A stretch of 64,000 nt of DNA from Pseudovibrio flavus (GCF_009711345.1 NZ_SMMA01000057.1:26952-90951), one strand, 5' to 3'. Shown: positions 16,778 to 26,900, counted from the stretch's first letter. The notes: a model not told the origin generated them from the letters alone. Translations and numbers: made by a program.

Positions 16778-17870
16778 CTGATCCCAGAACACTGTCGGAA
16801 AGCTGATCCAGCGGCCATCGTGGGCGCGGAGACATATCCATGTCATCGCCGATGTTGTTGCCACTCATAATTTCCGGATTTTGCTGCGCAAGCAGCTTCA
16901 GGCGTTCAAGCCCTGCCCATGCAATCATGGCTGCGTTGTCCGTGCACAGCTTGTGCGGCGGGGCAACGAGGCGTGCACCGTGTTCGGTAGCTACATCGTT
17001 CAAGCGATTGCGAATGGTCTGGTTGGCTGCAACGCCGCCAGCAATGACCATTGTAGGTGCTGCATCCGGGAACCGGTCTTTGAACATGGCAAAGGCGCGG
17101 GCTGTGCGGTTGCCGATAACATCAGCGACAGCCACTTGGAAAGCAGCGCAAAGGTCGTTCACGACTTCTTCGCTGACCGGCTCTTCCTTAAGGGCCGTGG
17201 TGCGCACCGCCGTTTTTAAGCCTGCGAAAGACATGTCCAGCCCTTCACGGTTCAGCAAAGGACGTGGAAGCGGGAAGCGATCCGGATTGCCAAGCTTTGC
17301 AGCTTTTTCAACTGCAGGCCCACCTGGATAACCAAGGTGCAGGAGCTTTGCGGTTTTATCGAAGGCCTCCCCAACAGCATCGTCGATGGTTGTGCCAAGG
17401 CGCTCGTATTCGCCAAGGCCCTTAACCAGCAAGAACTGCGTGTGACCGCCGGAAACCAGCAGCAGCAGGTATGGAAAAGGCACATCATCTGTCAGGCGAG
17501 CGGTTAGGGCATGGCCTTCAAGATGGTTTACGGCAATAAGCGGCTTGTTGGCTGCCATTGCCAAAGATTTCGCTGTCATAAGGCCGACGATGACGCCGCC
17601 AATAAGACCGGGACCCGCCGTTGCTGCAATCGCAGAAAGCTGATCCCAGCTTACGTCTGCTTCGTTCATCGCCTGTGCTACGAGGCTATCAAGAATTTGA
17701 ATGTGTGAACGAGCTGCGATTTCAGGAACGACGCCTCCAAAGACAGCATGCTCGTCAATTTGCGAGTGAATAACGTTGGACAGAATCCGACCGTTACCGC
17801 TTTGATCCATTTCAACGACCGCAGCAGCTGTTTCATCGCAACTTGTCTCAATGCCGAGGACGATCAGCAC
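16755..17870 (-). CDS. tsaD: tRNA N6-adenosine threonylcarbamoyltransferase
   Basis: 371 residues from a GTG start with AAGGAG upstream. TsaD transfers the threonylcarbamoyl group to A37 of tRNAs that read ANN codons. Motifs: [12 protein letters not shown] at the N terminus, the metal site NHLEGHAL with two His, [10 protein letters not shown], and GGVAANQ. It is divergent from hemC, an arrangement common in alphaproteobacteria. Confidence 0.97.
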   Translation of the reverse strand: MLIVLGIETSCDETAAAVVEMDQSGNGRILSNVIHSQIDEHAVFGGVVPEIAARSHIQILDSLVAQAMNEADVSWDQLSAIAATAGPGLIGGVIVGLMTAKSLAMAANKPLIAVNHLEGHALTARLTDDVPFPYLLLLVSGGHTQFLLVKGLGEYERLGTTIDDAVGEAFDKTAKLLHLGYPGGPAVEKAAKLGNPDRFPLPRPLLNREGLDMSFAGLKTAVRTTALKEEPVSEEVVNDLCAAFQVAVADVIGNRTARAFAMFKDRFPDAAPTMVIAGGVAANQTIRNRLNDVATEHGARLVAPPHKLCTDNAAMIAWAGLERLKLLAQQNPEIMSGNNIGDDMDMSPRPRWPLDQLSDSVLGSGKKGAKV

Positions 17871-17973
17871 CTAGTTCTCCTTTGCCCACTTCTTAATATG
17901 TAGAATTGATTTTACGGGCTTATACATTTATCGCTCACTTACCATGAGCCCACTAACATTGGGATAGTGATCC

Positions 17974-18897
17974 TTGCAAACAAAACTTATTCGTATCGGA
18001 ACGCGCGGCAGCGCTTTGGCACTGGCGCAAGCTCACGAAACCCGCCAACGGCTAATGGACGCGCACGGCCTGCCCGAATCATCCTTCGAGATTGTTGTGA
18101 TCAAGACTACGGGTGATCAGATACAGGACCGACCACTGTCCGAAGCTGGTGGTAAGGGCCTTTTTACCAAAGAAATTGAAGAAGCGCTTTTGAATAATTC
18201 TATTCATCTCGCTGTCCACTCCTCAAAGGATATGCCGACCGAGCTGCCTGCCGGTCTTGCCCTTACGGCGTTTTTGCCGCGTGAGGATGTGCGAGATGCC
18301 TTTATTTCCCGCAAGGTTAAGCGCATTGAAGACCTGCCACACGGAGCCATTGTCGGGTCCTCATCTTTGCGCAGACAGGCCCAGATCAAACGTCTGCGTC
18401 CTGATCTGGATGTGGTAATTTATCGCGGTAATTTGCAAACGCGCATGCGGAAACTGGATGAGGGCGTTGTGGACGCAACGTTCCTTGCTTATGCGGGCCT
18501 GCGCCGGTTGGGCATGGAAAAGGAAATTGCCTCCCTTCTGGATACGGACACGTTCCTGCCTGCAGTTGGGCAGGGTGCGATCTGTATCGAGACCCGTGAG
18601 GATGATAGCGAGACTATCGAACTTCTCAGCGCGATCCACGACAGCGAGACACAAAGCCGGTTGATGCTGGAGCGGGCATTCCTTGCCGAGATGGATGGTT
18701 CTTGCCGTACACCAATTGGCGGTCTGGCTCTTGTGGATGGCGATACCATCTCCTTCAAAGGCGAGGTCATCAAGCCCGATGGCAGCGTGACCCATTCTGT
18801 GCAGCGTAGCGGCCCTCTCTCCAATGCCGAAGAAATTGGCCGCGAGGCGGGTAAAGAGCTTCGCGCCCGTGCTGGTGAAAACTTTCTGGAGATCTAG
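17974..18897 (+). CDS. hemC: Hydroxymethylbilane synthase (porphobilinogen deaminase)
   Basis: 307 residues. It joins four porphobilinogens into hydroxymethylbilane in haem synthesis. The dipyrromethane cofactor is held by Cys244 in DGSCRTPIGG; other motifs are IGTRGSALALAQA, HSSKDMP and GSSSLRRQAQ. The start must be TTG 17974, since a TGA in frame lies six bases before it. hemD follows three bases after the stop. Confidence 0.96.
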   Translation: MQTKLIRIGTRGSALALAQAHETRQRLMDAHGLPESSFEIVVIKTTGDQIQDRPLSEAGGKGLFTKEIEEALLNNSIHLAVHSSKDMPTELPAGLALTAFLPREDVRDAFISRKVKRIEDLPHGAIVGSSSLRRQAQIKRLRPDLDVVIYRGNLQTRMRKLDEGVVDATFLAYAGLRRLGMEKEIASLLDTDTFLPAVGQGAICIETREDDSETIELLSAIHDSETQSRLMLERAFLAEMDGSCRTPIGGLALVDGDTISFKGEVIKPDGSVTHSVQRSGPLSNAEEIGREAGKELRARAGENFLEI

Positions 18898-18900
18898 CCA

Positions 18901-19614
18901 GTGAAGCTGCTTGTGACCCGTCCTGAGCCTGAAGCATCAAGAACTGCTGATAGGCTTCGTGCTTTGGGTCACACAGTTTTGGTGGAACCATTATTGAAAA
19001 CGGAGGCGCTTCCGGTGGGAGCGCTTCCGCTTGATGGGGCAGGGGCGCTTGCTGTTACCAGTGGTCGCGCCCTTAAAATTATGGCCTTACATAAGGATTT
19101 TCCCTCGTTATTAGGCCTTCCCGTTTACTGCGTCGGGCAGCGATGCGGTGAAATCGCGCGCAAATTGGGCTTTACCACAGTTATAACGGCGCAAGGGACC
19201 CTTGCTCAGCTAACCGAGCGCATCCTTGAAGATAAGCCCTCAAAGACCATAGTTTACCTAGCGGCCAGAGAGCGTTCTGGCGATTTGCAGGGTGAGTTGG
19301 CCCGTGCTGGCGTTACTTGCGAAATGGTCGAAGTTTATAGCATGATGCAAAAAGAACGGTTTTCTGCGCAGATCTACGAAGATTTGCGGCTAGGAAAGGT
19401 CGATGCTGTGCTGTTTTACTCTTTTCGCACAGCGGAAACCTTTATGCGCTTGATTCACCTTGAAAATGACACAGAGTGTCTTAACTCTATGAAAGCGTTC
19501 ACCGTTTCGGAAAGATCTCGATCTCTTCTGAACGCATTCGGGCACGTGGAAGTTTCTGAGGAGCCCAATGAAGATTCGCTTTTTGATCTAACCTTAAGGA
19601 AGCGTGTTTTATAG
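18901..19614 (+). CDS. hemD: Uroporphyrinogen-III synthase
   Basis: 237 residues from GTG 18901. It closes hydroxymethylbilane into uroporphyrinogen III. Sequence is poorly conserved in this family; the LVTRPEPEASRTADRLRALGH start, the AVTSGRA segment, VYCVGQRCGEIARKLGF and YSFRTAETF fit. The position directly after hemC supports the call. Confidence 0.9.
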   Translation: MKLLVTRPEPEASRTADRLRALGHTVLVEPLLKTEALPVGALPLDGAGALAVTSGRALKIMALHKDFPSLLGLPVYCVGQRCGEIARKLGFTTVITAQGTLAQLTERILEDKPSKTIVYLAARERSGDLQGELARAGVTCEMVEVYSMMQKERFSAQIYEDLRLGKVDAVLFYSFRTAETFMRLIHLENDTECLNSMKAFTVSERSRSLLNAFGHVEVSEEPNEDSLFDLTLRKRVL

Positions 19615-19715
19615 CTTCTATGGACACCCGGCGGGATTGGGGTCCAATTTCCTCGGCGCCGACCCATCCGGCGGGGGAAAGCAGTCAACATTTTTAATAT
19701 GGCGAGGAAACTGCA

Positions 19716-21719
19716 ATGGCAACTGACAGGAAAAATCCTGGATCAACCGGAGGGTCGGATGCTACGACTGGCGGAAAGGCCAGACAAACTGGTCGCACCA
19801 CTCAGAAGAACGAGGTGGTGCTTGACCTGACAGCAAAAGACGTGACGAAGAAAGAAGCCGCTTCGCCATCTGCTAATCAAGCAAAATCCGGTACCGTGCC
19901 AAACGCTGGTGCCAAGCCTGCGGACGCTGCGAAGAAGCCTGCAGAAGCTGAAAAAGCAAACCCTGCGGCGAAGCCAGAGGTAAAGCCTGCAGATAAGGCG
20001 CAATCCGGCGCTGCTGCTTCCGCTCAGCCAGCTGGTGCGAAAGATGACAAGAAAGCTTCTGCTCCTGAGGCTGCTGGCAAAGACAGCAAACCAGAGACGG
20101 CAAAGCCGGCTGATGTAAAGGCGAGCGCGGCAGCTGCTGCAGCAAAGCCTGCTGAAGCGGCGAAAGCTGACGAGAAGAAGCCTGCAACCGAAGCAGCAAC
20201 GGGTGATGCGGCTAAGGGTGAAGCTGCAAAGGCTGATGCGGCCAAGCCAGACGCGCCTAAAGCTGCTGTAACTGACAGCAAAAAACCGGAAGCTGTAAAA
20301 GGCGCTGGTGAAGCCGCTGCCAAGGCTACGACAGCCTCCCCATCCAACGACAAGCCGTCCGGTTCCAACGGATCTGCTCCAAGCCAGCCTGTAAAAGGTG
20401 GTGTTGGCGTTGGTGGTTTGCTCGTCGCCGGTCTTCTGGGCGGCGCTATCGCACTTGGCGGTGCATACGGCATGCTCAAGTACGGTGTTCTTTCTTTGGA
20501 AGCGCCTAAGGCACAAGAAGAGCAATCCGCCTTTGATAAGTTCCTTTCTTCCTCTGAAGATCGCTTTGCTGCGATTGAGCAGAAGTTTGGCGACCTTTCC
20601 AGCTCTGTTGGCGATTTCCAGTTCGACCAGTCCAAGATCAACGATCTGACCCAGCGCGTTGCCGAGTTTGAGGCAGAAGCCAAGAAACAGCTGAGCGCTG
20701 CGGGCGAAAACGTAAGCCAAGCGGCGCAGGAACAGATTGATAGCTTGTCTTCCAGCCTTGCTGCTCTGCGTGAAGCTGTTGCATCCGGCGGCGCAGGTGA
20801 AGCTCCTGCACTAACCAGCTTGCAGCAGAGCCTTGAAGGCCTGCAGGCAAAGGTTGGTGAACTGGCATCCCGTGGTCAGGGCGCGAGTGAAGACGCTCTC
20901 AAATCCGTTCAGCAGAGCCTTTCTGGTTTGCAGGCAAAGTTTGACGAATACACCACCTTGCCAGAGGACGTTTCCAGCCTCCGCACCAGCCTAGGCGGGT
21001 TGCAGGCTAAGATTGATGCTGCATCCCAGAAACTGGCAGCGCAGGAAGCAACCCAGAACCAGTCCAACACCGAGCTTGCAAAGCTGGTGGCAGAGTTTGG
21101 TAAAGTAAATGCTGAAACCCAGCAGAAGCTCGCCAAACTGGAAGCTGCGATGGGTGATGCTAGTGCACAAGAACGTGCTGCCCGCGCGATTGCCGTTTCG
21201 TCCCTGCGTTCTGCTATTGATAGCGGCCAGCCATACCAGACAGAGCTGAGTGCTGTTGAAGCCGTCATGCCGGCAAACAGCAGCGAACTGCAGCAGCTGC
21301 AAGCCTTTGCTTCCACCGGTATTCCAACGAAAACCCAGCTGATCGCGCAGTTTGGTGACGTGGCTCGCAAGATGAGTGCTCTGCAAGAGGGAACACGGGA
21401 CAGCGATGTTGTTGAGCGCCTTCTCGCAAGTGCAAAGTCTCTAATTTCCATTCGCACACCGGGTGATAGCGACAGCACAGATACCGCAGGCGCACTTGGT
21501 CGCATGGAAGCGCGCGTGTATGCCGGTAATCTGGACGGCGCTATGCAGGCATACGCACAGATGCCTGAAGCAATGAAGGAAGCTGGTAAAGACTGGGCCG
21601 GAAAAGTTGCTGCACGCTTGAGCGCGGACCAGATGAGCCAGCAGATTACTCAGGAAGTTCTTAAATCGCTGGCACCGGCTGCTGGCGCATCTGAAAACGG
21701 GAAAGGGTCGCCGCAATGA
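19716..21719 (+). CDS. Mic60/mitofilin-like inner-membrane protein (COG4223)
   Basis: 667 residues. Residues 1 to about 225 are disordered and rich in Ala, Lys, Pro and Glu; one membrane span follows (about 228-252, VGGLLVAGLLGGAIALGGAYG). After it come long predicted coiled coils full of Gln, Ser and Leu (about 270-500) and a helical C-terminal domain like mitofilin. The place between hemD and hemY is that reported for alphaproteobacterial homologues of Mic60, the cristae-junction protein of mitochondria. It likely shapes the inner membrane and contacts the envelope. The start overlaps nothing; the stop overlaps hemY by ATGA. Confidence 0.85.
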   Translation: MATDRKNPGSTGGSDATTGGKARQTGRTTQKNEVVLDLTAKDVTKKEAASPSANQAKSGTVPNAGAKPADAAKKPAEAEKANPAAKPEVKPADKAQSGAAASAQPAGAKDDKKASAPEAAGKDSKPETAKPADVKASAAAAAAKPAEAAKADEKKPATEAATGDAAKGEAAKADAAKPDAPKAAVTDSKKPEAVKGAGEAAAKATTASPSNDKPSGSNGSAPSQPVKGGVGVGGLLVAGLLGGAIALGGAYGMLKYGVLSLEAPKAQEEQSAFDKFLSSSEDRFAAIEQKFGDLSSSVGDFQFDQSKINDLTQRVAEFEAEAKKQLSAAGENVSQAAQEQIDSLSSSLAALREAVASGGAGEAPALTSLQQSLEGLQAKVGELASRGQGASEDALKSVQQSLSGLQAKFDEYTTLPEDVSSLRTSLGGLQAKIDAASQKLAAQEATQNQSNTELAKLVAEFGKVNAETQQKLAKLEAAMGDASAQERAARAIAVSSLRSAIDSGQPYQTELSAVEAVMPANSSELQQLQAFASTGIPTKTQLIAQFGDVARKMSALQEGTRDSDVVERLLASAKSLISIRTPGDSDSTDTAGALGRMEARVYAGNLDGAMQAYAQMPEAMKEAGKDWAGKVAARLSADQMSQQITQEVLKSLAPAAGASENGKGSPQ

Positions 21720-23575
21720 TCCGCGTACTATTTTACCTCGCCATCATCTTCGTGCTCGCCTTGGGCGGTGCATGGGTTGCTGAGCGTCCGGGTATTGTGA
21801 CCCTTGACTGGGAGGGCTACCGCATTCAGGCAAGCCTGATGATCTCTCTCATCGCGTTGCTTGCGGTGGTGGTCGTCTGCATTGTCGTTTGGGGTATCTT
21901 CCGCTTTATCGTGCATTCGCCGGGCATGACTTCGCGCTACTTCAAGCGACGCCGTAAAGATCGCGGCTTTGACGCTCTGTCTCGCGGCCTTCTTGCTCTG
22001 GGCGCTGGCGACTCCAATCGCGCTCGCAAGTTTGGCATGGAAGCCGACAAGCTGCTGAAAGGCAATGAACCTGCAGCCAAGCTTTTGCTGGCTCAAAGTG
22101 CGCAGATGAGCGGCAACTCTGAAGAAAGCCGCAAGCGCTTTGAGGCGATGTTGGAAGACAACCGCTCTCGCGCTGTTGGTTTGCATGGTCTGTTTATTGA
22201 AGCAGAGCGTGAGCAGGAACCAGAAGCTGCCCGTCATTTTGCAGAGCAGGCTTCCGAAATGGTGCCGGGTCTCAAATGGGCTGGCCGTGCGGTATTGGGT
22301 TATCAAGCGGTGTCTGGTGATTGGGACGCTGCGATCAAATCTTTGGAGCGCAACTACAGCGCCAAGATGATCGACAAGAAGACCTACCGCCGTCACAAAG
22401 CCGTTCTGTTGACTGCCCGTGCTCTTGAGCTTGAAAACCAGAGCCCTGATCAGGCTCGCCCAATGGCGAAGGAAGCGCATGGTCTGGCTCCAGACCTCGT
22501 GCCTGCAGCTCTTGTTGCAGCGCGCCTGTTCTCTCGTCGTGGTGACTATCGTAAGGCCTCCAAGATGCTCGAAGCGACTTGGAAACTTAGTCAGCATCCG
22601 GATATTCCAGAGGCATACAGCCACGTTCGCCCGGGTGACTCCGCGCTTGATCGTCTGAACCGCGTTAAGCATCTGGCTTCCTTGCGTTCGCACTCCACAG
22701 AAGGGGCTCTGGCGCTTGCAGAAGCGGCTATGAACTCCAAAGAGTTTGATCTTGCACGTGACAAGCTGAAGTCGGTTCTTCGCTCTGAGCCGAGCCAGCG
22801 CGCATTCTTGATGATGGCAGACCTTGAAGAAGCCGAGCACGGTGATGAGGGCCGCGTACGTGAGTGGCTGTCTCGCGCTGTTCGCGCTCCGCATGACAAG
22901 GTTTGGTACGCAGACGGTGTTGTCTCCGCCCATTGGGCTCCGGTATCGCCTAAGACTGGCCGTTTGGACGCTTATGAATGGCGTGTTCCGGAAGGTGAAG
23001 AGGTTAAGGGTGAGCAGATCGAAGCTATCGACGATAGCCTGTTCGAGCCGCCTGTACTCGCCGCACCTGCCGCACCTGCTGCGCCGGTCGCTGAAAAGCC
23101 TGAGGCCAAAGTTGCTGAAGATGTGCTGGATCTGACGCCTGCCGAAAAGGTGGAAGAAACAGAGGTCAAGCAGCCTGTTGTGGAGCAGCCTGAAGTGAAG
23201 CAGGAAGAGGCAAAGGTGGAAGCGAAAGGAGCTGCCACTGAAAAGCCTGTTGCGCCTGTTGCGCCTGTTGAAGCCGTGGCTGAGGTCGCTGAGAGCGCTG
23301 CTGAGAAGGCTCCTGAGGAAACTAAGGAACCAACTGCTGAGGCAGCGGATAAGCCTGCTGCTGAGGATGAGGCAAAGCTAAGCGAGGCTGAAGCCAAGGA
23401 CGAGCAAACGTCCGAAGTGAAGCCGGAAGAGGCGAAAGCAGAGAAGGAAGAGGACGCGGAAGCGGGCAAGGAAGATAACCTTGTCAAATTCCCGATGAGC
23501 CACCTTCCTGATGACCCGGGTCCTGAGCCAGAAGGTAAAGACTCCAAGGACGATGGATACCGCTTTTTCCGTTAG
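21716..23575 (+). CDS. hemY: HemY-like TPR membrane protein
   Basis: 619 residues. Two membrane spans lie at the N terminus (about residues 3-22 and 40-65), then the HemY_N region and TPR-like helical repeats (about 90-400). The last 170 residues are a low-complexity tail rich in Ala, Glu, Lys, Pro and Val. HemY-N proteins are linked to haem synthesis by gene context only; they are not the protoporphyrinogen oxidase also called HemY in Bacillus. The ATGA overlap with the Mic60-like gene indicates translational coupling. Confidence 0.88.
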   Translation: MIRVLFYLAIIFVLALGGAWVAERPGIVTLDWEGYRIQASLMISLIALLAVVVVCIVVWGIFRFIVHSPGMTSRYFKRRRKDRGFDALSRGLLALGAGDSNRARKFGMEADKLLKGNEPAAKLLLAQSAQMSGNSEESRKRFEAMLEDNRSRAVGLHGLFIEAEREQEPEAARHFAEQASEMVPGLKWAGRAVLGYQAVSGDWDAAIKSLERNYSAKMIDKKTYRRHKAVLLTARALELENQSPDQARPMAKEAHGLAPDLVPAALVAARLFSRRGDYRKASKMLEATWKLSQHPDIPEAYSHVRPGDSALDRLNRVKHLASLRSHSTEGALALAEAAMNSKEFDLARDKLKSVLRSEPSQRAFLMMADLEEAEHGDEGRVREWLSRAVRAPHDKVWYADGVVSAHWAPVSPKTGRLDAYEWRVPEGEEVKGEQIEAIDDSLFEPPVLAAPAAPAAPVAEKPEAKVAEDVLDLTPAEKVEETEVKQPVVEQPEVKQEEAKVEAKGAATEKPVAPVAPVEAVAEVAESAAEKAPEETKEPTAEAADKPAAEDEAKLSEAEAKDEQTSEVKPEEAKAEKEEDAEAGKEDNLVKFPMSHLPDDPGPEPEGKDSKDDGYRFFR

Positions 23576-23707
23576 GCTTTAAGCTGTAAGAATGCCGCCC
23601 ACATCCTAGGTAAACAGGGGTGTGGGCAGCGCAATTGAGGTCTTGAACTTTGGCCTCAGCTTTTGTATCAAGCATCCACTCTTTTGCGGAAAACTTCCGC
23701 ACAAAGT

Positions 23708-23783
23708 GCCGCTGTAGCTCAGATGGTAGAGCACGTCATTCGTAATGATGGGGTCGTAGGTTCGAGTCCTATCAGCGGCACCA
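23708..23783 (+). tRNA. tRNA-Thr (anticodon CGT), CCA encoded
   Basis: 76 bases with a 7-bp acceptor stem (GCCGCTG with CAGCGGC), anticodon stem CGTCA/TGATG and loop TTCGTAA giving anticodon CGT, plus the normal T-arm GGTTCGAGTCC. CCA is encoded. Its 3' end is the integration site of the element that follows. Confidence 0.97.
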
Positions 23784-23793
23784 CTTCTCTCAA
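23768..23793 (+). repeat. attL: left copy of 26-bp direct repeat at the tRNA-Thr 3' end
   Basis: Bases 23768-23793 are identical to 36346-36371. The repeat covers the last 16 bases of the tRNA and 10 bases beyond. Together with the adjacent integrase this marks the left edge of an integrated element. Confidence 0.92.
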
Positions 23794-23905
23794 TTAACTC
23801 AATAATTTATCAAGCATTACAAGGCTTTGCGGTCAATCAATCACATATTTGACCACATATCGCACCACACAAATGAAGTGTGAGCGATCATAAAAGAGCA
23901 TAGTA

Positions 23906-24325
23906 ATGACCTCTTGTGCACACGTTTCTATCGCACCTATTAAGCCTATCCTTGGCTCTATCTCCTGCAAACATTCCAAGACGTCATTGTTTAACCGCTA
24001 CGCTAGTGAGCGTGCGCTATGGCTCTCAGTGTTTGGGCAAGGGAAGCTACTGCTAGAAGAAGGTGGATACAGAGCCAGCTTGATACTAGACCCCCACTCT
24101 TTACCATTCACGCCTGATTTCACACTCTCTGAGGTAAAGGGGTGGGTCATGGGGAAATGGTGCTTTTCTTCTATTCTGATTTCCGATCTCGCAAGTCGCA
24201 CCCAAAACATTTCGAGTGGATGGGAATACGGATTGTGGGACAATGAAGCACAACTTATGGAAGCTGCTGTTTGTCTCATTCAAGAGGCTCACACCGTACA
24301 ATATAGCCCTTCCTGCACCGCTTGA
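23906..24325 (+). CDS. Hypothetical protein at the island's left end
   Basis: 139 residues, AAGAG seven bases before the ATG. It overlaps the integrase start by about 110 bases in another frame, which is large, so either this frame is spurious or the integrase begins later. No recognised domain. Listed only because nothing else explains 23800-24215. Confidence 0.25.
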   Translation: MTSCAHVSIAPIKPILGSISCKHSKTSLFNRYASERALWLSVFGQGKLLLEEGGYRASLILDPHSLPFTPDFTLSEVKGWVMGKWCFSSILISDLASRTQNISSGWEYGLWDNEAQLMEAAVCLIQEAHTVQYSPSCTA

Positions 24326-25613
24326 GGAAGCTGAAAGGCTTCTCTCTGATGCTCGCCTTAAGCTCAAGAGAAAAGCAAAACAGCATCAGAGAGAAAACCT
24401 AGCTACCTACTCAGACCGTGTGACACCGCTCCAACTGGCAAGCAAGGCAGATACTCAGTTGAAGGAATGGGGTGTTGGTCCGTTTATGCCAATGGATGAG
24501 GGAGACTTTGACCCTAGAGACGCGATTGCTGACACACTGACAAGGAACTACCCAATTGACGATGAAACGGGTAACACTATCATTGATGACGAATACACAG
24601 CTGTGCTGCTGCAAAGGATGTTTGCGAGTAAAGAGCCTGCTCCTATCACCCTCACGGATGCTGTGAGGCTTTACACAAAGGAAAAGCTCAGTGGTGAGAG
24701 TTTCAAGCTTGAAAAGGATAAGCAGCGAATAGAGCGCATTGTGCGAGAGGTTGAGGCTGTCACAGGGAGTAATCCTGTCCTGACCACGATAACCCGTGAG
24801 CAAGCAAGGCAGGTGAGAGATAATCTCTTGAAGGTAAAAAAGCCAGCGACGGTAGAGCGTGAGTTCAATACGCTGAAAGCAGTGATAAACTACGCAATCA
24901 AAGAGTTCGATCTAACAGATATGGCCAACGCCTTCAGAGAGCTATCAATGCCTCGCCATTCACAAAAGAGCGCGGCTACACATTCTGAAGCAGAGCTTAA
25001 AGAAAGGCGCTCTCTTACAGATGCTGAAACAAAGATAGTAAGCGATTATCTTGCCACCAAATTGAAACAACCAAGCGCCCTTTTTGTTTGGCGCATGCTC
25101 AAAGACAGTGGATGTAGGTTAGCTGAGATTGCTGTTTTGAAGGCGAGCGATGTAAAGCTTGATGTGGAAGGCTTACCACCGCATTTAAACATCGCACCTA
25201 ATGAGCGCAGAAGACTCAAGAACGCTTCTTCTGTTCGCTTGGTCCCTTTAGTGGGTGAAGCATTAGGTGCAGCTGGTGAGGCTCTAAACCAAGCTCAGCA
25301 GCATGGGCATGATTATTTGTTCAATCCATACTCAACAGCTCAGGGAACGCACAACCTATCCAAGACCATTATGAAGCATCTTCGAAAGGTCATTGAGGAT
25401 GAAAAAGCGACAACTCATAGCTTGAGACACAGGGTCAAGAACAAGCTACATGAAGTAGGCGTACCTAAGAATATCCAAGACAGCATATTAGGTCATGCTG
25501 CTGAAGGGGTTGGTGATCGTGTTTACCTTCACGCTGAGAGCAAGCTAAAGCCAGCAGCTCAAGCCATGACGTTAGCTCTATGCCCAATAGAGCGGGAAGA
25601 CACAATTAACTAG
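24216..25613 (+). CDS. Tyrosine-type site-specific integrase
   Basis: 465 residues (456 if it starts at ATG 24243, which has GGGA upstream). A SAM-like core-binding domain is around residues 140-240, the catalytic domain about 265-455. Active-site pieces are visible: Arg in DSGCRLAEI, HSLRH (HxxR), LGHA and the nucleophile Tyr in DRVYLHA. It carries out integration and excision at the tRNA-Thr site. It lies next to attL and reads away from it, as usual for tRNA-targeted islands. The N terminus lacks the common DUF6538-type segment. Confidence 0.9.
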   Translation: MDGNTDCGTMKHNLWKLLFVSFKRLTPYNIALPAPLEEAERLLSDARLKLKRKAKQHQRENLATYSDRVTPLQLASKADTQLKEWGVGPFMPMDEGDFDPRDAIADTLTRNYPIDDETGNTIIDDEYTAVLLQRMFASKEPAPITLTDAVRLYTKEKLSGESFKLEKDKQRIERIVREVEAVTGSNPVLTTITREQARQVRDNLLKVKKPATVEREFNTLKAVINYAIKEFDLTDMANAFRELSMPRHSQKSAATHSEAELKERRSLTDAETKIVSDYLATKLKQPSALFVWRMLKDSGCRLAEIAVLKASDVKLDVEGLPPHLNIAPNERRRLKNASSVRLVPLVGEALGAAGEALNQAQQHGHDYLFNPYSTAQGTHNLSKTIMKHLRKVIEDEKATTHSLRHRVKNKLHEVGVPKNIQDSILGHAAEGVGDRVYLHAESKLKPAAQAMTLALCPIEREDTIN

Positions 25614-26097
25614 CAAGACCAACAAGATGCATTGAAAGAGTGGATGGTGATTAGTGGGGTGAGAGGTAGTCAGCAGCTTTAAGGATTACCTTTAAGGACA
25701 TAAAATGGAGCTTTCCACGATTACATTCAGACCTATTCATTTAAAGACTGGAATAGGCATCTGAACATTTAGCTACTCATCACTATCTCACCCTACATCT
25801 TCATTCACTCTATCAATCCACCTTATCTATCATTGATAGACCTACCCCTTTAGGAACATCTATATGATGCATCTTTAGGGGTCTTCTTATATGGGTTTTA
25901 TTGGGTTGGTAGGAATAGAAGAAACATCATTCTTCACTCCTGTCGTAGCATCTTCAAGAGTCTCCTTTATGGTCCCCCTCTCTATATTTTCTCCCCTTCT
26001 CCATATGTGGGTGGTATTTGAAATGCGCACCACATAAATGAGCAGTCAGTAAAGCCCAACATACTGTCAGGCTCTGCCATGAGACACCATTCGAACG
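25614..26097. other. Gene-free 484-bp stretch downstream of the integrase
   Basis: No convincing coding frame. It is AT-rich. An imperfect inverted repeat is present (25656-25670 against 25782-25794, GGGGTGAGA with TCTCACCC), which could be a recombination or regulatory site. No firm function. Confidence 0.4.
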
Positions 26098-26562
26098 TCA
26101 ATCTGCTTTAGTGAGGAGAAGGAGCGTGCTTGTTACCTTCTGCCTCAGTCTTCCTTCATTGGCTAATGCGTCTGCTCGTTCATTCATGGAAACACCCTCA
26201 TGACCTTTCACCCAAACCCAATTAATTGAATGAGGTTGAATCAGTTCGTCTAGCTGCATCCATAGCTCAGGGTTCTTCACTTTCTTGAAGCCCTTGGCTT
26301 TCCAGCCTTCGAGCCATGAAGAAACACCTTCAATGACATATTTGCTGTCTGAATGAAGGACTATTTTAGAGGGCTGCTTGATGCGTTTTAGTGCCTCAAC
26401 CACAGCAATTAGTTCCATGCGGTTATTGGTCGTGTGGAGTTCACCACCACAGACCTCACGCTTGTGTGTTTCATTGAAAAGAATAGCTGCCCATCCACCT
26501 CTGCCCGGATTAGGAGAGCATGAGCCATCAGTGTAGATGATAATTTCTGGACGTTCAGACAT
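26098..26562 (-). CDS. rnhA: Ribonuclease HI (island copy)
   Basis: 154 residues, normal length. It cleaves the RNA strand of RNA-DNA hybrids with Mg2+. All catalytic residues are seen: Asp12 (YTDGSC), Glu50 (NRMELIA), Asp72 (HSDSKY) and Asp129 (NERADALAN), with His119 in KGHEG. Because it lies inside the island, it is probably an extra copy besides the host enzyme and may help replication of the excised or related form. Confidence 0.93.
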   Translation of the reverse strand: MSERPEIIIYTDGSCSPNPGRGGWAAILFNETHKREVCGGELHTTNNRMELIAVVEALKRIKQPSKIVLHSDSKYVIEGVSSWLEGWKAKGFKKVKNPELWMQLDELIQPHSINWVWVKGHEGVSMNERADALANEGRLRQKVTSTLLLLTKAD

Positions 26563-26702
26563 ATTAAGCCTTCCTATGCCTCACATCACATCAGGCCAAA
26601 CAGGCACCTTAAGTTCAACCTGCGCTGGGCGTGAGGCGCAGCACTAATAATTGACGCTAGGGAATGATGTGAAATTGATATTCATAGGTGGGCGGTAATT
26701 AG

Positions 26703-26900
26703 TCAGTCACTGGAATGAGCATAAGAGTCACTGAGAGTCGCTCTATTCTTGGTGATATGTAGCTCGTAAAACATGCGTATCGCACTGTGTGACTCTCCTA
26801 AGGCTTCTAAGGCATATGTCAGAGAGAGTATATTCAGGCAGCAGGCTAAATCTGACTCAGCCTTTTCAGCGGGATTAATGATCTTGTTCAGAAATTCCAA
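26703..26900 (-). CDS. Small protein with Rha-like N-terminal motif, overlapping the toxin 3' end
   Basis: 65 residues from a TTG inside the last codons of the toxin gene (26-base overlap), no clear SD. The start EFLNKIINPAEKAES resembles DFLNFIINPAREMAGES of the gene at 27618-27917 on the other side of the toxin-antitoxin locus. The rest is different. It may be a coupled small protein or a remnant of a Rha-like gene split by insertion of the toxin locus. Confidence 0.4.
   Translation of the reverse strand: MEFLNKIINPAEKAESDLACCLNILSLTYALEALGESHSAIRMFYELHITKNRATLSDSYAHSSD

Noticed and set aside
19743-20720. Long minus-strand frames opposite the Mic60-like gene and hemY
   Set aside because: They arise from the Ala/Lys/Glu-rich codon pattern of the true genes, have no ribosome sites and give Arg/Ser/Leu low-complexity proteins.
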